This document shows positions 26,716 through 37,243 of a DNA stretch of 64,000 nucleotides, piece after piece. The stretch spans positions 159,919 to 223,918 of the forward strand of contig UBNV01000008.1 of assembly GCA_900466945.1 (NCBI GenBank), in the 5' to 3' direction. The notes beneath the pieces were generated by a model. That model did not search any database, was not told the origin of the DNA, and saw nothing but the letters and a program-made list of their open reading frames with translations. The position numbers were made by a program, and so were the translations under genes. The stretch is from Hyphomicrobiales bacterium. Lineage in GTDB: Bacteria > Pseudomonadota > Alphaproteobacteria > Rhizobiales > Rhizobiaceae. Position 1 is the stretch's first letter; every line of letters begins with the position of its first letter.

Positions 26716-27747
26716 CTATTCCCAGCGCGGCTTGCTGACGCTTTGCAGCAGTTGCGGATCGACCCCGTCGATGCGGGCAATGACGGCCTTGGCGAGTTCG
26801 CGCCCGGACTGGCGCACGTCTTCGTAGACCGCGATGATCTCCGGCCGGATCCAGTTGAGAATCGGCGTGCTCTGCTTGGCGACGAGGTCCAGCTCGCGAC
26901 CGACACGCTTGCCGGCGGCCTCGATCCCGGCATTGGCGGCGATCCCGCTGCTGCCGGATGACGAGATGATGCCATCCGGTGCGTCCGGTCCGCTCATTAG
27001 ATCCTGGATCGTCGCGCGGATCTGCTCCAGCGAGGCGTCGATATTGATGTGTACCGGCACTTCCTCGGCACCGAAGCTTTTCAGGCCACGCATGAAACCG
27101 TCGAACGTGTGCTGGTAATAAGTGAGCTTGGCCGGTGGCGGCAGGAGCGCGATGCGCCTGCGCCCCCGCTGGACCAGCCGCTCGACCGCGGCATAGGCGA
27201 AAGCCTCATTGTCGAAATCGTGAAACGGGTGCTGGACACCCATGTTGGTGCGGCCATGGGTGGCGAAGGGCATGTTCTGTTCCATCAGCAACCGGACGCG
27301 GGCGTCATCGGGTTCGGTTCGCGAGATGATCACGCCGTCGGCCGATCCTGTCTCCAGGATGTAACGCACCGGCAGCATCGGATCCTTGGTGTGAACATGC
27401 GGCGTCACGACGATGTGGTAGGGGGTGCCGGCCAAAACCTCGGAAATGCCGACGACCATCTGATTGGCAAAGCCCAGAATTTCTTCATCGATACCCAGTA
27501 CCAGCGCTATCACATTGGTCTTGCCCGTACGCAGGCGGACACCTGCGCGGTTCGGCTGGTAACCCAGCTGACGGGCGACCATGCGCACGCGTTCCTTGGT
27601 TTCTGCGCCGATGTCGGGCGCATCCTTCAATGCCCGCGAGACGGTGGTAATGCCGAGACCTGTCATGAAGGCGATGGTCTTGAGCGTCGGTCGCTCCTTC
27701 GTCGCCCCTGGACGGTCCATCAGTCCGCTGCCCTGCTGATCTGCCAT
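26716..27747 (-). CDS. LacI-family transcriptional regulator of the adjacent sugar locus
   Basis: A 343-residue regulator. The N-terminal helix-turn-helix is TIAFMTGLGITTVSRALKD (about residues 24-42), followed by the hinge and a periplasmic-binding-protein-like sugar domain. It is divergent from a CUT1 ABC importer, with 447 bp between them carrying three related LacI-type operator sequences. It is expected to repress the importer and glycosidase genes until a sugar or oligosaccharide binds. The inducer cannot be read from the sequence. Confidence 0.9.
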   Translation of the reverse strand: MADQQGSGLMDRPGATKERPTLKTIAFMTGLGITTVSRALKDAPDIGAETKERVRMVARQLGYQPNRAGVRLRTGKTNVIALVLGIDEEILGFANQMVVGISEVLAGTPYHIVVTPHVHTKDPMLPVRYILETGSADGVIISRTEPDDARVRLLMEQNMPFATHGRTNMGVQHPFHDFDNEAFAYAAVERLVQRGRRRIALLPPPAKLTYYQHTFDGFMRGLKSFGAEEVPVHINIDASLEQIRATIQDLMSGPDAPDGIISSSGSSGIAANAGIEAAGKRVGRELDLVAKQSTPILNWIRPEIIAVYEDVRQSGRELAKAVIARIDGVDPQLLQSVSKPRWE

Positions 27748-27845
27748 GTCGTCCCCGCACTTCGAAAGTCTCGCTTATAGTGAGCTTTCATCGGCCTGCA
27801 AACAGTTTGCCCGGCACCCCCTCCCGGCGCGCTGAAACAAAAATC

Positions 27846-27861
27846 TGAAACGATACAGGTG
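27846..27861. promoter_or_regulatory. Putative LacI operator 1
   Basis: TGAAACGATACAGGTG; with the preceding base it forms an imperfect dyad (CTGAAACGATACAG). It lies 99 bp upstream of the LacI start and matches operator 2 at 14 of 16 positions, suggesting autoregulation. Confidence 0.55.
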
Positions 27862-28009
27862 TTTTGTCGAGCCCTTTTCCATGCTGCGTTGCGAAGCAGT
27901 GCAACCGTAAGATGATCGGTCCGGTTTTCCCCTGGTGTCCGGCGGAGACTTTGTGAAATTTTCGCAATTGCAGCATTTTATTCTCTCTCTATGCGTAAGT
28001 ACCGGCTGC

Positions 28010-28025
28010 TGCAACGATACAAGTG
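28010..28025. promoter_or_regulatory. Putative LacI operator 2
   Basis: TGCAACGATACAAGTG, nearly identical to operator 1 and 164 bp away in the same orientation. Located about 170 bp before the binding-protein gene. A DNA loop between sites is possible. Confidence 0.55.
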
Positions 28026-28149
28026 ATGGTGCTTCGCAATGTATAACTTCTCCAAAGCGATTTGAGAGAGGGCACCTCAATGCACGCCAGCGCTGAATCG
28101 GCGCTGTAATAGAAAATTTACAATCGACTAGGTTGCGCTCGAAAATTCT

Positions 28150-28178
28150 TTGACATAAGTTTTTCCGGCAACGTTTCA
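28150..28178 (+). promoter_or_regulatory. Putative promoter with LacI operator 3
   Basis: A TTGACA box at 28150-28155 is followed at 28167-28178 by GGCAACGTTTCA; its reverse strand reads TGAAACGTTGCC, the same half as operator 1. The -10 is weak. The overlap would let a repressor block the polymerase. GGGAGGAG, the ribosome site of the binding-protein gene, follows. Confidence 0.5.
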
Positions 28179-28194
28179 GTGAGGGAGGAGACTC

Positions 28195-29430
28195 ATGAAT
28201 TACCGTAGCTTCGCGGCAGCTTTGGCCGCAACCGTCGTCATGCCGTTCGCAGCAGCGCAGGCAACAGATCTCGAAGTCACCCATTGGTGGACATCCGGCG
28301 GCGAAGCCGCGGCCGTCGCCGAGCTTGCCAAGGCATTCGATGCCACCGGCAACAAATGGGTCGATGGCGCCATCGCCGGTTCCGGTGGCACCGCCCGCCC
28401 GATCATGATCAGCCGTATCACCGGTGGTGATCCGATGGCTGCTACCCAGTTCAACCATGGCCGCCAGGCCGAAGAACTGGCTGAAGCCGGCCTGATGAAA
28501 GACCTGACGGCTGTCGCCGAAAAGGAAGGCTGGAAGGACATCATCAAGCCGGCAAGCCTGCTGGAGAGCTGCACGATCGACGGCAAGGTCTATTGCGCCC
28601 CGGTCAACATCCACTCCTGGCAGTGGCTGTGGTTGTCCAACGCTGCGTTTGAAAGTGCCGGCGTCGCCGTGCCGAAGAACTGGGACGAGTTTGTCGCAGC
28701 AGCACCGGCACTCGAAGCCAAGGGCATCATTCCGCTCGCCGTCGGCGGTCAGCCCTGGCAGTCTGCGGGCGCCTTCGACGTTCTGATGGTCGCCATCGCC
28801 GGCAAGGAAACCTTCGAGAAGGTGTTCAAGGAGAAGGATGCGGAAGTCGCAGCCGGCCCCGAGATCGCCAAGGTCTTCAAGGCTGCAGACGACGCGCGCA
28901 AGATGTCCAAGGGCTCCAACGTTCAGGATTGGAACCAGGCCACCAACCTGGTCATCACCGGGAAAGCCGGCGGCCAGATCATGGGTGACTGGGCACAGGG
29001 CGAATTCGCTCTTGCTGGCAAGGTTGCCGGCAAGGACTATACCTGCCTTCCGGGCCTCGGCGTGAATGAGATCATCTCGACCGGTGGTGACGCCTTCTAC
29101 TTCCCCGTTCTTGATGACGAAGAAAAGTCCGCTGCACAGGACGTTCTGGCAGCGACCCTGGTCGCACCCGCAACGCAGGTCGCGTTCAACCTGAAGAAGG
29201 GTTCTCTGCCGGTTCGCGGTGACGTCGATCTCGCCGCTGCCAACGACTGCATGAAGAAGGGTCTGGAGATCCTGGCCAAGGGCAATGTGATCCAGGGCAC
29301 CGACCAGCTGCTTTCGGCAGACAGCCAGAAGCAGAAGGAAGACCTCTTCTCGGAGTTCTTCGCCAATCCGTCCATGACCGTCGAAGATGCGCAGAAGCGC
29401 TTCGCCGACATCATCGCATCTGCCGACTGA
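28195..29430 (+). CDS. ABC transporter sugar-binding protein (CUT1)
   Basis: A 411-residue extracellular solute-binding protein with a signal peptide (positively charged start, hydrophobic AAALAATVVMPFAA, cleavage near AQA at about residue 23). The mature protein begins TDLEVTHWWTSGGE, typical of family 1 oligosaccharide-binding proteins. Two cysteine-containing loops (ESCTIDGKVYCAP) may form a disulfide. It captures sugar in the periplasm for the two permeases encoded next. The ligand is not identifiable; the nearby glycosidases suggest a beta-linked oligosaccharide. Confidence 0.92.
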   Translation: MNYRSFAAALAATVVMPFAAAQATDLEVTHWWTSGGEAAAVAELAKAFDATGNKWVDGAIAGSGGTARPIMISRITGGDPMAATQFNHGRQAEELAEAGLMKDLTAVAEKEGWKDIIKPASLLESCTIDGKVYCAPVNIHSWQWLWLSNAAFESAGVAVPKNWDEFVAAAPALEAKGIIPLAVGGQPWQSAGAFDVLMVAIAGKETFEKVFKEKDAEVAAGPEIAKVFKAADDARKMSKGSNVQDWNQATNLVITGKAGGQIMGDWAQGEFALAGKVAGKDYTCLPGLGVNEIISTGGDAFYFPVLDDEEKSAAQDVLAATLVAPATQVAFNLKKGSLPVRGDVDLAAANDCMKKGLEILAKGNVIQGTDQLLSADSQKQKEDLFSEFFANPSMTVEDAQKRFADIIASAD

Positions 29431-29598
29431 TGTGACTGGTTGACACAATCCGGCCGGGGCCCGCGCCCCGGTCGGTGACTTGCCAACTTCGACCGGGAAT
29501 GCGGATTGCCGCAGGGCGTTTTAACTGTCCTATCTGTGCTCTTGCGCAGTGGGTTCGGTGCGCGACCTCTCCCGTGTCCAGGACGAGGAGATGGACCC

Positions 29599-30501
29599 AT
29601 GGCACGCCAAGCCCATGCTGGTCGACCCAACAAACTGTTTCGCAATCTGAACGCCAAGATTGCATCCATTCCGATGGTCCTGACCGCTTTGGTCATCTTC
29701 CTCGGTGGAACCATCTGGACGGTCGTCTATTCCTTCACCAATTCCAGGCTCCTGCCGCGCGCCAATTTCGTCGGCTTCGAGCAGTATGAACGCCTGTGGG
29801 ATGCGCCGCGATGGATCATGTCGATCCAGAACCTTGCGATCTACGGGCTTTTGTCGCTGATCTTTTCGATCGTGATCGGTTTCCTGCTCGCGGCCCTGAT
29901 GGATCAGAAGATCCGCTACGAGAATGCGTTCCGAACGATCTTCCTCTATCCCTTCGCGCTCTCCTTCATCGTCACCGGCCTCGTCTGGCAATGGATCCTC
30001 AACCCGGATTTCGGGGTGCAGTCGATCGTGCGGTCGCTGGGCTGGGAGACCTTCACCTTCAATCCGCTCTATAATTCCGAAATTGTCATCTACGGCATCC
30101 TGATCGCCGGCCTCTGGCAGGGCACGGGTCTCGTCATGTGCCTGCTGCTTGCCGGTCTTCGGGGTATCGACGAGGACATCTGGAAGGCCTCGCGCGTCGA
30201 CGGCATCCCGATGTGGAAGACATATCTTTTCATCATCATCCCGATGATGCGCCCGGTCTTCATCACCACGCTCGTGATCATCACGTCCGGCATCGTCCGC
30301 CTCTACGATCTCGTCGTCGCCCAGACCAGCGGCGGCCCCGGCATCGCCTCCGAAGTTCCCGCCAAGTATGTGTACGACTACATGTTTCAGGCGCAGAACC
30401 TCGGCCAGGGATTTGCAGCGTCGACGATGATGCTGCTGACCGTCGCGATCATCATCATTCCCTGGGCTTATCTCGAATTCGGAGGAAAGAAGCGTGGCTA
30501 A
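29599..30501 (+). CDS. ABC sugar transporter permease (MalF/UgpA type)
   Basis: A 300-residue inner-membrane permease with six predicted helices and the EAA-type coupling loop, here EDIWKASRVDGIPMWKTYLF. Start ATG at 29599 with GAGGAG upstream; the frame is open further upstream but without a good start. It forms the importer with the next permease and overlaps it by eight bases. The 168-bp gap after the binding-protein gene may let the latter be expressed at a higher level. Confidence 0.92.
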   Translation: MARQAHAGRPNKLFRNLNAKIASIPMVLTALVIFLGGTIWTVVYSFTNSRLLPRANFVGFEQYERLWDAPRWIMSIQNLAIYGLLSLIFSIVIGFLLAALMDQKIRYENAFRTIFLYPFALSFIVTGLVWQWILNPDFGVQSIVRSLGWETFTFNPLYNSEIVIYGILIAGLWQGTGLVMCLLLAGLRGIDEDIWKASRVDGIPMWKTYLFIIIPMMRPVFITTLVIITSGIVRLYDLVVAQTSGGPGIASEVPAKYVYDYMFQAQNLGQGFAASTMMLLTVAIIIIPWAYLEFGGKKRG

Positions 30502-31438
30502 TCCCGGTTCCCTCAACACCACCGCCGCCGCTTTCGACGCCGTGTCCGATCGAGTTGGATCAGGCCCGCGTGGCGCCAAGCCGAAGCGCACCTTTTCCCC
30601 CCGCAACATCATGCTCTACGGATCGCTGATCTTCTTTGCGATCTACTATCTGATCCCGCTCTACGTGATGATCGTGACGTCGCTGAAGGGCATGCCTGAG
30701 ATCCGTCTCGGCAACATCTTCTCGCCGCCGGTTGAGATCACCTTCGAGCCTTGGGTCAAGGCCTGGGCCACCGCCTGCACCGGCCTCAACTGCGATGGCC
30801 TGTCGCGCGGTTTCTGGAATTCGGTGCGCATCACGGTGCCGTCCACGCTGATCTCGATCCTGATTGCCTCGGTCAACGGCTATGCGCTCGCCAACTGGCG
30901 CTTCAAGGGTGCGGAACTGTTCTTCACCATTCTGATCATCGGGGCCTTCATTCCCTATCAGGTGATGATCTATCCGATCGTCATCGTGCTGCGCGAACTC
31001 GGCATCTATGGCACGCTGACCGGCCTCGTCATCGTGCACACGATCTTCGGCATGCCGATCCTGACGCTGCTCTTCCGCAACTATTTCACCTCGCTGCCGG
31101 AAGAACTGTTCAAGGCAGCCCGCATCGATGGGGCAGGGTTCTGGCAGATCTATCTCAGGATCATGCTGCCCATGTCGCTGCCGATCTTCGTGGTTGCGAT
31201 GATCCTGCAGATCACCGGCATCTGGAACGACTTCCTGTTCGGTGTCGTGTTCACGAGGCCTGAATATTACCCGATGACGGTTCAGCTGAACAACATCGTC
31301 AATTCGGTCCAGGGCGTGAAGGAATACAACGTCAACATGGCGGCAACATTGCTCACCGGCGCCGTGCCGCTCATCGTCTACTTCGTTTCCGGACGTCTCT
31401 TCGTCCGGGGTATCGCCGCCGGCGCAGTCAAGGGTTAA
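30494..31438 (+). CDS. ABC sugar transporter permease (MalG/UgpE type)
   Basis: A 314-residue permease with a longer soluble N-terminus of about 45 residues before the first helix, and the EAA loop EELFKAARIDGAGFWQIYLR. GTG start at 30494, with GGAGG eight bases upstream inside the end of the preceding gene. It partners the previous permease and the following ATPase. Confidence 0.92.
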   Translation: MANPGSLNTTAAAFDAVSDRVGSGPRGAKPKRTFSPRNIMLYGSLIFFAIYYLIPLYVMIVTSLKGMPEIRLGNIFSPPVEITFEPWVKAWATACTGLNCDGLSRGFWNSVRITVPSTLISILIASVNGYALANWRFKGAELFFTILIIGAFIPYQVMIYPIVIVLRELGIYGTLTGLVIVHTIFGMPILTLLFRNYFTSLPEELFKAARIDGAGFWQIYLRIMLPMSLPIFVVAMILQITGIWNDFLFGVVFTRPEYYPMTVQLNNIVNSVQGVKEYNVNMAATLLTGAVPLIVYFVSGRLFVRGIAAGAVKG

Positions 31439-31442
31439 GCTC

Positions 31443-32531
<1,089 letters not shown>

Positions 32532-32544
32532 CACGTTCCCCCCT

Positions 32545-32576
32545 GCGTCCCGGGCTGTGACCGGGGCGCCTTTTTC
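32545..32576 (+). terminator. Terminator or attenuator after the transporter ATPase gene
   Basis: GCGTCCCGG-N7-CCGGGGCGC (9-bp stem with one G-T pair) followed by CTTTTTC. It lies 14 bp after the ATPase stop and 19 bp before the GH2 gene on the same strand, so partial read-through is likely. Confidence 0.7.
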
Positions 32577-32594
32577 TTCTGCAGGACGAGTATC

Positions 32595-35054
32595 ATGACA
32601 GAGAGTGCAAACGGCGGAGTCATCGATCTTCACGGCGAATGGCATCTCGCTTGCGTCGATGGCGCACACGAGGCGGCGATCACGCTGCCCGGCGACGTGC
32701 ATTCGGCTCTCCATGCGGCGGGCCTGATCCCGGACCCCTATCTCGGCCGCAACGAAGGGGTCGTGCAATGGGTCGCCGAACGCGACTGGGTCATCGAGCG
32801 CGGCGTCGTCATCCCGGATATTTCCGGCAGCTGGTATCTCGACATCGACTATCTCGACACAGTGGCCGTCGTCTTCGTCAACGATATCCCGGTGCTGTCC
32901 GCCGATAACTGCTTCCGCCGCTACCGCCCCGATGTCAGCCATGCACTTCAGCCGGGTGAAAACGCCGTCCGCATCGTCTTTCATTCCAGCATCACGGCCG
33001 GGGCCGAGCGCCAGGCCCGCCAGCCCTTCTACATTCCCTATTCCACGGCCAATTCGCCGATCCCGAACGGCAACATGCTGCGCAAGCCGCAATGCCATTT
33101 CGGCTGGGACTGGAACATCGCGATCGCGCCGCTCGGGATTTACGGTAGGTTGGCGTTGAAGAAGCTCGATCCGGCCCGCCTCGAGCATGTGGAGACCGAA
33201 CAGCTCCACCATGCCGACGGTCGCGTGGACCTCAAGGTTACCGCTACCATCCATTCGATCGATCCCGCAGTCGTGCCCCTGCACTTCACCCTCGATGGTG
33301 AGCGTGTGCGCCTCGATGTCGGCATCTCCGCCGGCGAGACCCGTGTCGTGCATGTCTTCGAGATCGAAAATCCGCGCCTCTGGTGGCCGGCCGGTTCCGG
33401 CGAGCAGGCGCTCTATACACTGACCGTCGATCTGCCGACCGAGACAGTCACCCGCCAGATAGGGTTGCGCACCGTCGAACTGATCACCGATCCGGACGAG
33501 GCCGGCAGCCGCTTTGCGCTCAAGGTCAACGGCCGCGAAATCTTCTGCCGCGGCGCAAACTGGATCCCGGCGGATGCGCTTTTCTCCCGCTCTTCTGAGA
33601 AGAAGACCACGGATCTGCTGAATTCCGCGGTCGCCGCCCACATGAACATGATCCGCATCTGGGGCGGCGGCTTCTACGAGGCCGACTGGTTCTACGATCT
33701 CTGCGACCGGCTCGGCCTGATGGTCTGGCAGGATTTCATGTTCGCCTGCAACCTCTATCCCTGCACGGACGACTTCCTCGACAACGTCGCGCATGAGGTC
33801 GAATATCAGGTCAAGCGCCTGTCGAGCCACGCCTCCATCGTTATCTGGTGCGGCGACAACGAGCTCGTCGGCGCGCTCACCTGGTTCCCGGAATCCCGCG
33901 ATAACCGCGACCGCTATCTCGTCGCTTATGACCGCCTCAATCGCACCATCGAGCAGGGCGTCAAGAAAACCTTTCCCCAAGGCATCTGGTGGCCGTCCAG
34001 CCCGGCCTCGGGCTATCTCGACTACGGCGATGCCTGGCATGCCGATGGCTCCGGCGACATGCACTACTGGTCCGTCTGGCACGAGAACAAGAGTTTCGAT
34101 AATTACCGAACTGTCAAACCGCGCTTCTGCTCGGAATTCGGCTTCCAGTCCTATACCTCGCTGCCGGTCATCGAGAGCTTTGCCGACAAGGCCGACATGA
34201 ACATCGCCTCGCCGGTGATTGAGCTTCATCAGAAGAATGCCGGCGGCAATGAGCGGATCGCGGGCACCATGTTCCGCTATTTCCGCTTCCCCAAGGATTT
34301 CGCCAATTTCGTCTATCTAAGCCAGATCCAGCAGGGTCTCGCCATCAAGACGGCCGTCGAATACTGGCGGTCGCTGAAGCCCCATTGCATGGGCACGGTC
34401 TATTGGCAGCTCAACGACACCTGGCCGGTCGCCTCCTGGTCCAGCCTCGATTACGGCGGCAGCTGGAAGGCGATGCATTACATGGTGCGCCGCTTCTTCC
34501 AGCCGGTCGCGGTTGCTGCCATCCCGTCCGAGGACGGCAGCAGCGTTTTGCTCTCCATGGTCAACGATACGCTCGATACGGTCACAATCGACGCCAACCT
34601 CTTTGTCTTGACGCTGTCGGGCGAGCGCATTCCGCTCAAAAGCGTGCAAGGCGATTGCGGCCCGGATGCAGCGGATGTGCTGGTCACGCTCGACGCCAGC
34701 GAGATCCCGGCCGATGGCCTGCTCGCCTGGAGCTTCACGGTTTCGAACGGGATGACCGGGGAGGGGCATTTCCTCAATGGTACCTACAAGGCGCTCGACC
34801 TTGAACCCTCACGGCTTAGAACGACAGTTACCCCGACCGGCGACGGTGCGTTCGAGGTGGCCGTCACGTCCCAGGGCCTGGCACTCTTCGTCATGCTCGA
34901 AAGCGCGATCCCCGGCCGCTATTCCGATAACGCCTTTGACCTTTCGGCTGGCGAGAGCCGCCGCGTCATCTTCAAACCGGAAACTCAGCTTGCCGCCGGT
35001 ACCGTGCCGGAGTTCCGGATCTACGATCTTTACAGCTGCCAGTCGGCGGACTGA
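32595..35054 (+). CDS. Glycoside hydrolase family 2 beta-mannosidase-like enzyme
   Basis: An 819-residue GH2 enzyme without a clear signal peptide, so probably cytoplasmic. Order: sugar-binding jelly-roll domain, immunoglobulin-like domain, TIM barrel from about residue 310, C-terminal beta domains. The acid/base is probably Glu423 in WCGDNELVG and the nucleophile Glu514 in FCSEFGFQS. The layout, including WDWNIAIAPLGIYG and YCHMGTVYWQLNDTWP-like segments, fits beta-mannosidases better than beta-galactosidases. It would release sugar from imported oligosaccharides. Confidence 0.88.
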   Translation: MTESANGGVIDLHGEWHLACVDGAHEAAITLPGDVHSALHAAGLIPDPYLGRNEGVVQWVAERDWVIERGVVIPDISGSWYLDIDYLDTVAVVFVNDIPVLSADNCFRRYRPDVSHALQPGENAVRIVFHSSITAGAERQARQPFYIPYSTANSPIPNGNMLRKPQCHFGWDWNIAIAPLGIYGRLALKKLDPARLEHVETEQLHHADGRVDLKVTATIHSIDPAVVPLHFTLDGERVRLDVGISAGETRVVHVFEIENPRLWWPAGSGEQALYTLTVDLPTETVTRQIGLRTVELITDPDEAGSRFALKVNGREIFCRGANWIPADALFSRSSEKKTTDLLNSAVAAHMNMIRIWGGGFYEADWFYDLCDRLGLMVWQDFMFACNLYPCTDDFLDNVAHEVEYQVKRLSSHASIVIWCGDNELVGALTWFPESRDNRDRYLVAYDRLNRTIEQGVKKTFPQGIWWPSSPASGYLDYGDAWHADGSGDMHYWSVWHENKSFDNYRTVKPRFCSEFGFQSYTSLPVIESFADKADMNIASPVIELHQKNAGGNERIAGTMFRYFRFPKDFANFVYLSQIQQGLAIKTAVEYWRSLKPHCMGTVYWQLNDTWPVASWSSLDYGGSWKAMHYMVRRFFQPVAVAAIPSEDGSSVLLSMVNDTLDTVTIDANLFVLTLSGERIPLKSVQGDCGPDAADVLVTLDASEIPADGLLAWSFTVSNGMTGEGHFLNGTYKALDLEPSRLRTTVTPTGDGAFEVAVTSQGLALFVMLESAIPGRYSDNAFDLSAGESRRVIFKPETQLAAGTVPEFRIYDLYSCQSAD

Positions 35055-35117
35055 CAGCCATCATTTCTAAGGCACTGGGCGCCCGATCCAGGACCAAACG
35101 AGGAGGAGACTACCCCC

Positions 35118-35879
35118 ATGACCAAACTCGGCTTTCAGCTTTACAGCGCCCGCAATTTCCAGCCCTTCAGCGACATCTATCCGAAGCTCCAGGCCGCTGG
35201 TTACAGTGAGGTCGAGGGTTACGGGGCCCTCTACGCGTCGCTTGCCGATGGCGAACTCGATGCCTTCCGCAAGGAACTTGATGACAATAGCCTGACCATG
35301 CCGACCGCGCATTTCGGCCTCGACATGATCGAGAATGATCCGGCTCGCGTGATCAAGATCGCCAAGACGCTCGGCATCGAGGCGGTCTACTGCCCTTACC
35401 TAATGCCCGACCAGCGTCCGACGGATGCGAGCGGCTGGTTCGCTTTCGGCCAGCGCCTGCAGGCCGCAGGCAAGCCGTTGCGCGATGCCGGCCTGGTCTT
35501 CGGCTGGCACAATCACGACTTCGAATTCGTGGCTTTGGCGGATGGATCGACCCCGCAGGAGCAGATCTTCGCCGGCGGTCCCGAGCTTGACTGGGAAGCC
35601 GATATCGCCTGGGTCATCCGCGGCAAGGCCGATCCCTTTGCCTGGATCGAAAGCTACGGCAAGCGCATCAGCGCTGTCCATGTGAAGGACATCGCGCCGG
35701 CGGGCGAAAACACGGACGAGGACGGCTGGGCGGATGTCGGCCACGGCACGGTCGACTGGAAGGGCCTGATCGCAGCGCTGAAGAAAACACGCGTCAAGCA
35801 TTTCGTCGTCGAGCACGACAATCCGAAGGACATCGACCGGCTGATCACCCGTTCGATCGCCGCCTTCAAAACCTATTGA
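35118..35879 (+). CDS. Sugar phosphate isomerase/epimerase-like TIM-barrel protein
   Basis: A 253-residue xylose-isomerase-like TIM-barrel protein (AP endonuclease 2 superfamily), with FGWHNHDFEF, AVHVKDIAP and FVVEHDNPKD as likely metal-ligand segments. AGGAGGAG precedes the ATG. Proteins of this type isomerise or epimerise sugars or inositols; the substrate is unknown. It is followed 27 bp later by a Gfo/Idh/MocA dehydrogenase, a common pairing in sugar conversion pathways. Confidence 0.85.
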   Translation: MTKLGFQLYSARNFQPFSDIYPKLQAAGYSEVEGYGALYASLADGELDAFRKELDDNSLTMPTAHFGLDMIENDPARVIKIAKTLGIEAVYCPYLMPDQRPTDASGWFAFGQRLQAAGKPLRDAGLVFGWHNHDFEFVALADGSTPQEQIFAGGPELDWEADIAWVIRGKADPFAWIESYGKRISAVHVKDIAPAGENTDEDGWADVGHGTVDWKGLIAALKKTRVKHFVVEHDNPKDIDRLITRSIAAFKTY

Positions 35880-35906
35880 ACCCATCGCAGCAAGCAGGAT
35901 CTCCCC

Positions 35907-37040
35907 ATGGCACGCGAACTCGGCGTCGGCATCATCGGATGCGGCAATATCTCCACCACCTACTTTTCTCTAGCGCCGCTGTTTCGCGGCTTGAAGGTCG
36001 TCGCTTGCGCCGACATCAACATGAATGCAGCGCAGCTGCGCGCCGAGGAATATGGCGTCAAGGCGCAGACGATCGATGACCTGCTCGGCAATGAGGAGGT
36101 CGACATCGTTGTCAACCTGACGATCCCGGACGCGCATTATCCGGTCTCCAAGCGCATCCTCGAAGCGGGCAAACATGTCTATTCGGAAAAGCCGCTGGTT
36201 CTTTCGCTCGAACAAGGCGAGGACCTGCGCGCCATCGCCAAGGCCAAGGGCCTGTCCGTCGGCTGCGCGCCTGACACTTTCCTCGGTGGCGCGCATCAGC
36301 TCGCCCGCGCCTATATCGACAAGGGCGGCATCGGTCGCGTCACCTCAGGCACCTGCCATGTCATGAGCCCCGGAATGGAGATGTGGCATCCGAATCCGGA
36401 CTTCTTCTTCCTGCCGGGGGGCGGCCCGATCTTGGATCTCGGCCCCTACTACATCGCCAACCTGATCAACCTGATCGGTCCGGTGAAGCGCGTGGCGGCG
36501 CTTACTTCGATGGCAAACGAGACCCGCACGATCACCAGCCAGCCGCGCAATGGTGAGACGATCCCGGTCAAGACGCCGACCAACATTCATGCACTGCTCG
36601 AATTCCAGAACGGCGCGACCATCACGCTCTCCGCCAGCTGGGACGTCTGGAGCCACCGCCACGCCAACACGGAGCTCTACGGCACCGATGGCTCGCTCTA
36701 CGTGCCTGATCCGAACTTCTTCGGCGGTGTCGTGGAGGCGTCCGGCCGCAACAAGGATATCCAGCCGCTCGAAGCCTGGGATCATCCCTTCGGTCGCAAC
36801 AACCAGGAAAGCCCGCAGGGCCCGCGCGCCAACTATCGCACGGCCGGTCTCGCCGACATGGCGGTTGCGATCCTCGAAGGCCGCGATGCCCGCTGCTCGC
36901 TCGACCGCACCCTGCACGGCGTCGATGTCATGGTGTCGATCCTGAAGTCGGGCGAGACGGGTGAATTCGTAACCCTGTCGACAACTTGCACCCAACCGGC
37001 TGCTCTGGGTATCGACGAAGCGCAGGCTCTGCTTCGCTAG
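35907..37040 (+). CDS. Gfo/Idh/MocA-family oxidoreductase
   Basis: A 377-residue NAD(P)-dependent dehydrogenase. The N-terminal Rossmann motif is GIIGCGNIS, and YSEKPLVLS carries the family's EKP lysine. A substrate-binding alpha/beta domain follows with GGGPILDLGPYYI. It likely oxidises a sugar or sugar-derived ring in the same pathway as the preceding isomerase-like gene. Substrate unknown. Confidence 0.88.
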   Translation: MARELGVGIIGCGNISTTYFSLAPLFRGLKVVACADINMNAAQLRAEEYGVKAQTIDDLLGNEEVDIVVNLTIPDAHYPVSKRILEAGKHVYSEKPLVLSLEQGEDLRAIAKAKGLSVGCAPDTFLGGAHQLARAYIDKGGIGRVTSGTCHVMSPGMEMWHPNPDFFFLPGGGPILDLGPYYIANLINLIGPVKRVAALTSMANETRTITSQPRNGETIPVKTPTNIHALLEFQNGATITLSASWDVWSHRHANTELYGTDGSLYVPDPNFFGGVVEASGRNKDIQPLEAWDHPFGRNNQESPQGPRANYRTAGLADMAVAILEGRDARCSLDRTLHGVDVMVSILKSGETGEFVTLSTTCTQPAALGIDEAQALLR

Positions 37041-37049
37041 AACCCCTTC

Positions 37050-37200
37050 CCCAACCCCTCGTTACCTGGGGGAGGGGCTTTTCCGCCGCCGCCTCTGGGA
37101 TTCTGCTCCGTCTCCGCTAAGTTGCGGCTGGCGGAGAGCAGGAGGCGTCCCCGATCAGTCTCCCCCCTTGTGGGGGAGATGGCCGGCAGGCCAGAGGGGG
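37050..37200. repeat. Intergenic palindromic repeats
   Basis: Between the oxidoreductase and the aldo/keto reductase. An inverted repeat of C- and G-runs lies at about 37055-37078, followed by CTTTT, and may act as a weak terminator. A second one, TCTCCCCC-N5-GGGGGAGA, is at 37159-37179. Copies of the latter occur at the window end (63960-63980) and, in split form, around 38303-38468. Confidence 0.6.
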
Positions 37201-37243
37201 TCTTCGTTTCCGCCAGGCACATGCATCCGGGAGAGAACCATCC

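Noticed and set aside
27775..29448. Long minus-strand frame covering the operator region and the binding-protein gene
   Set aside because: It would run through the repressor-importer promoter region and has no recognisable domain, while the plus-strand protein has a signal peptide and CUT1 features.
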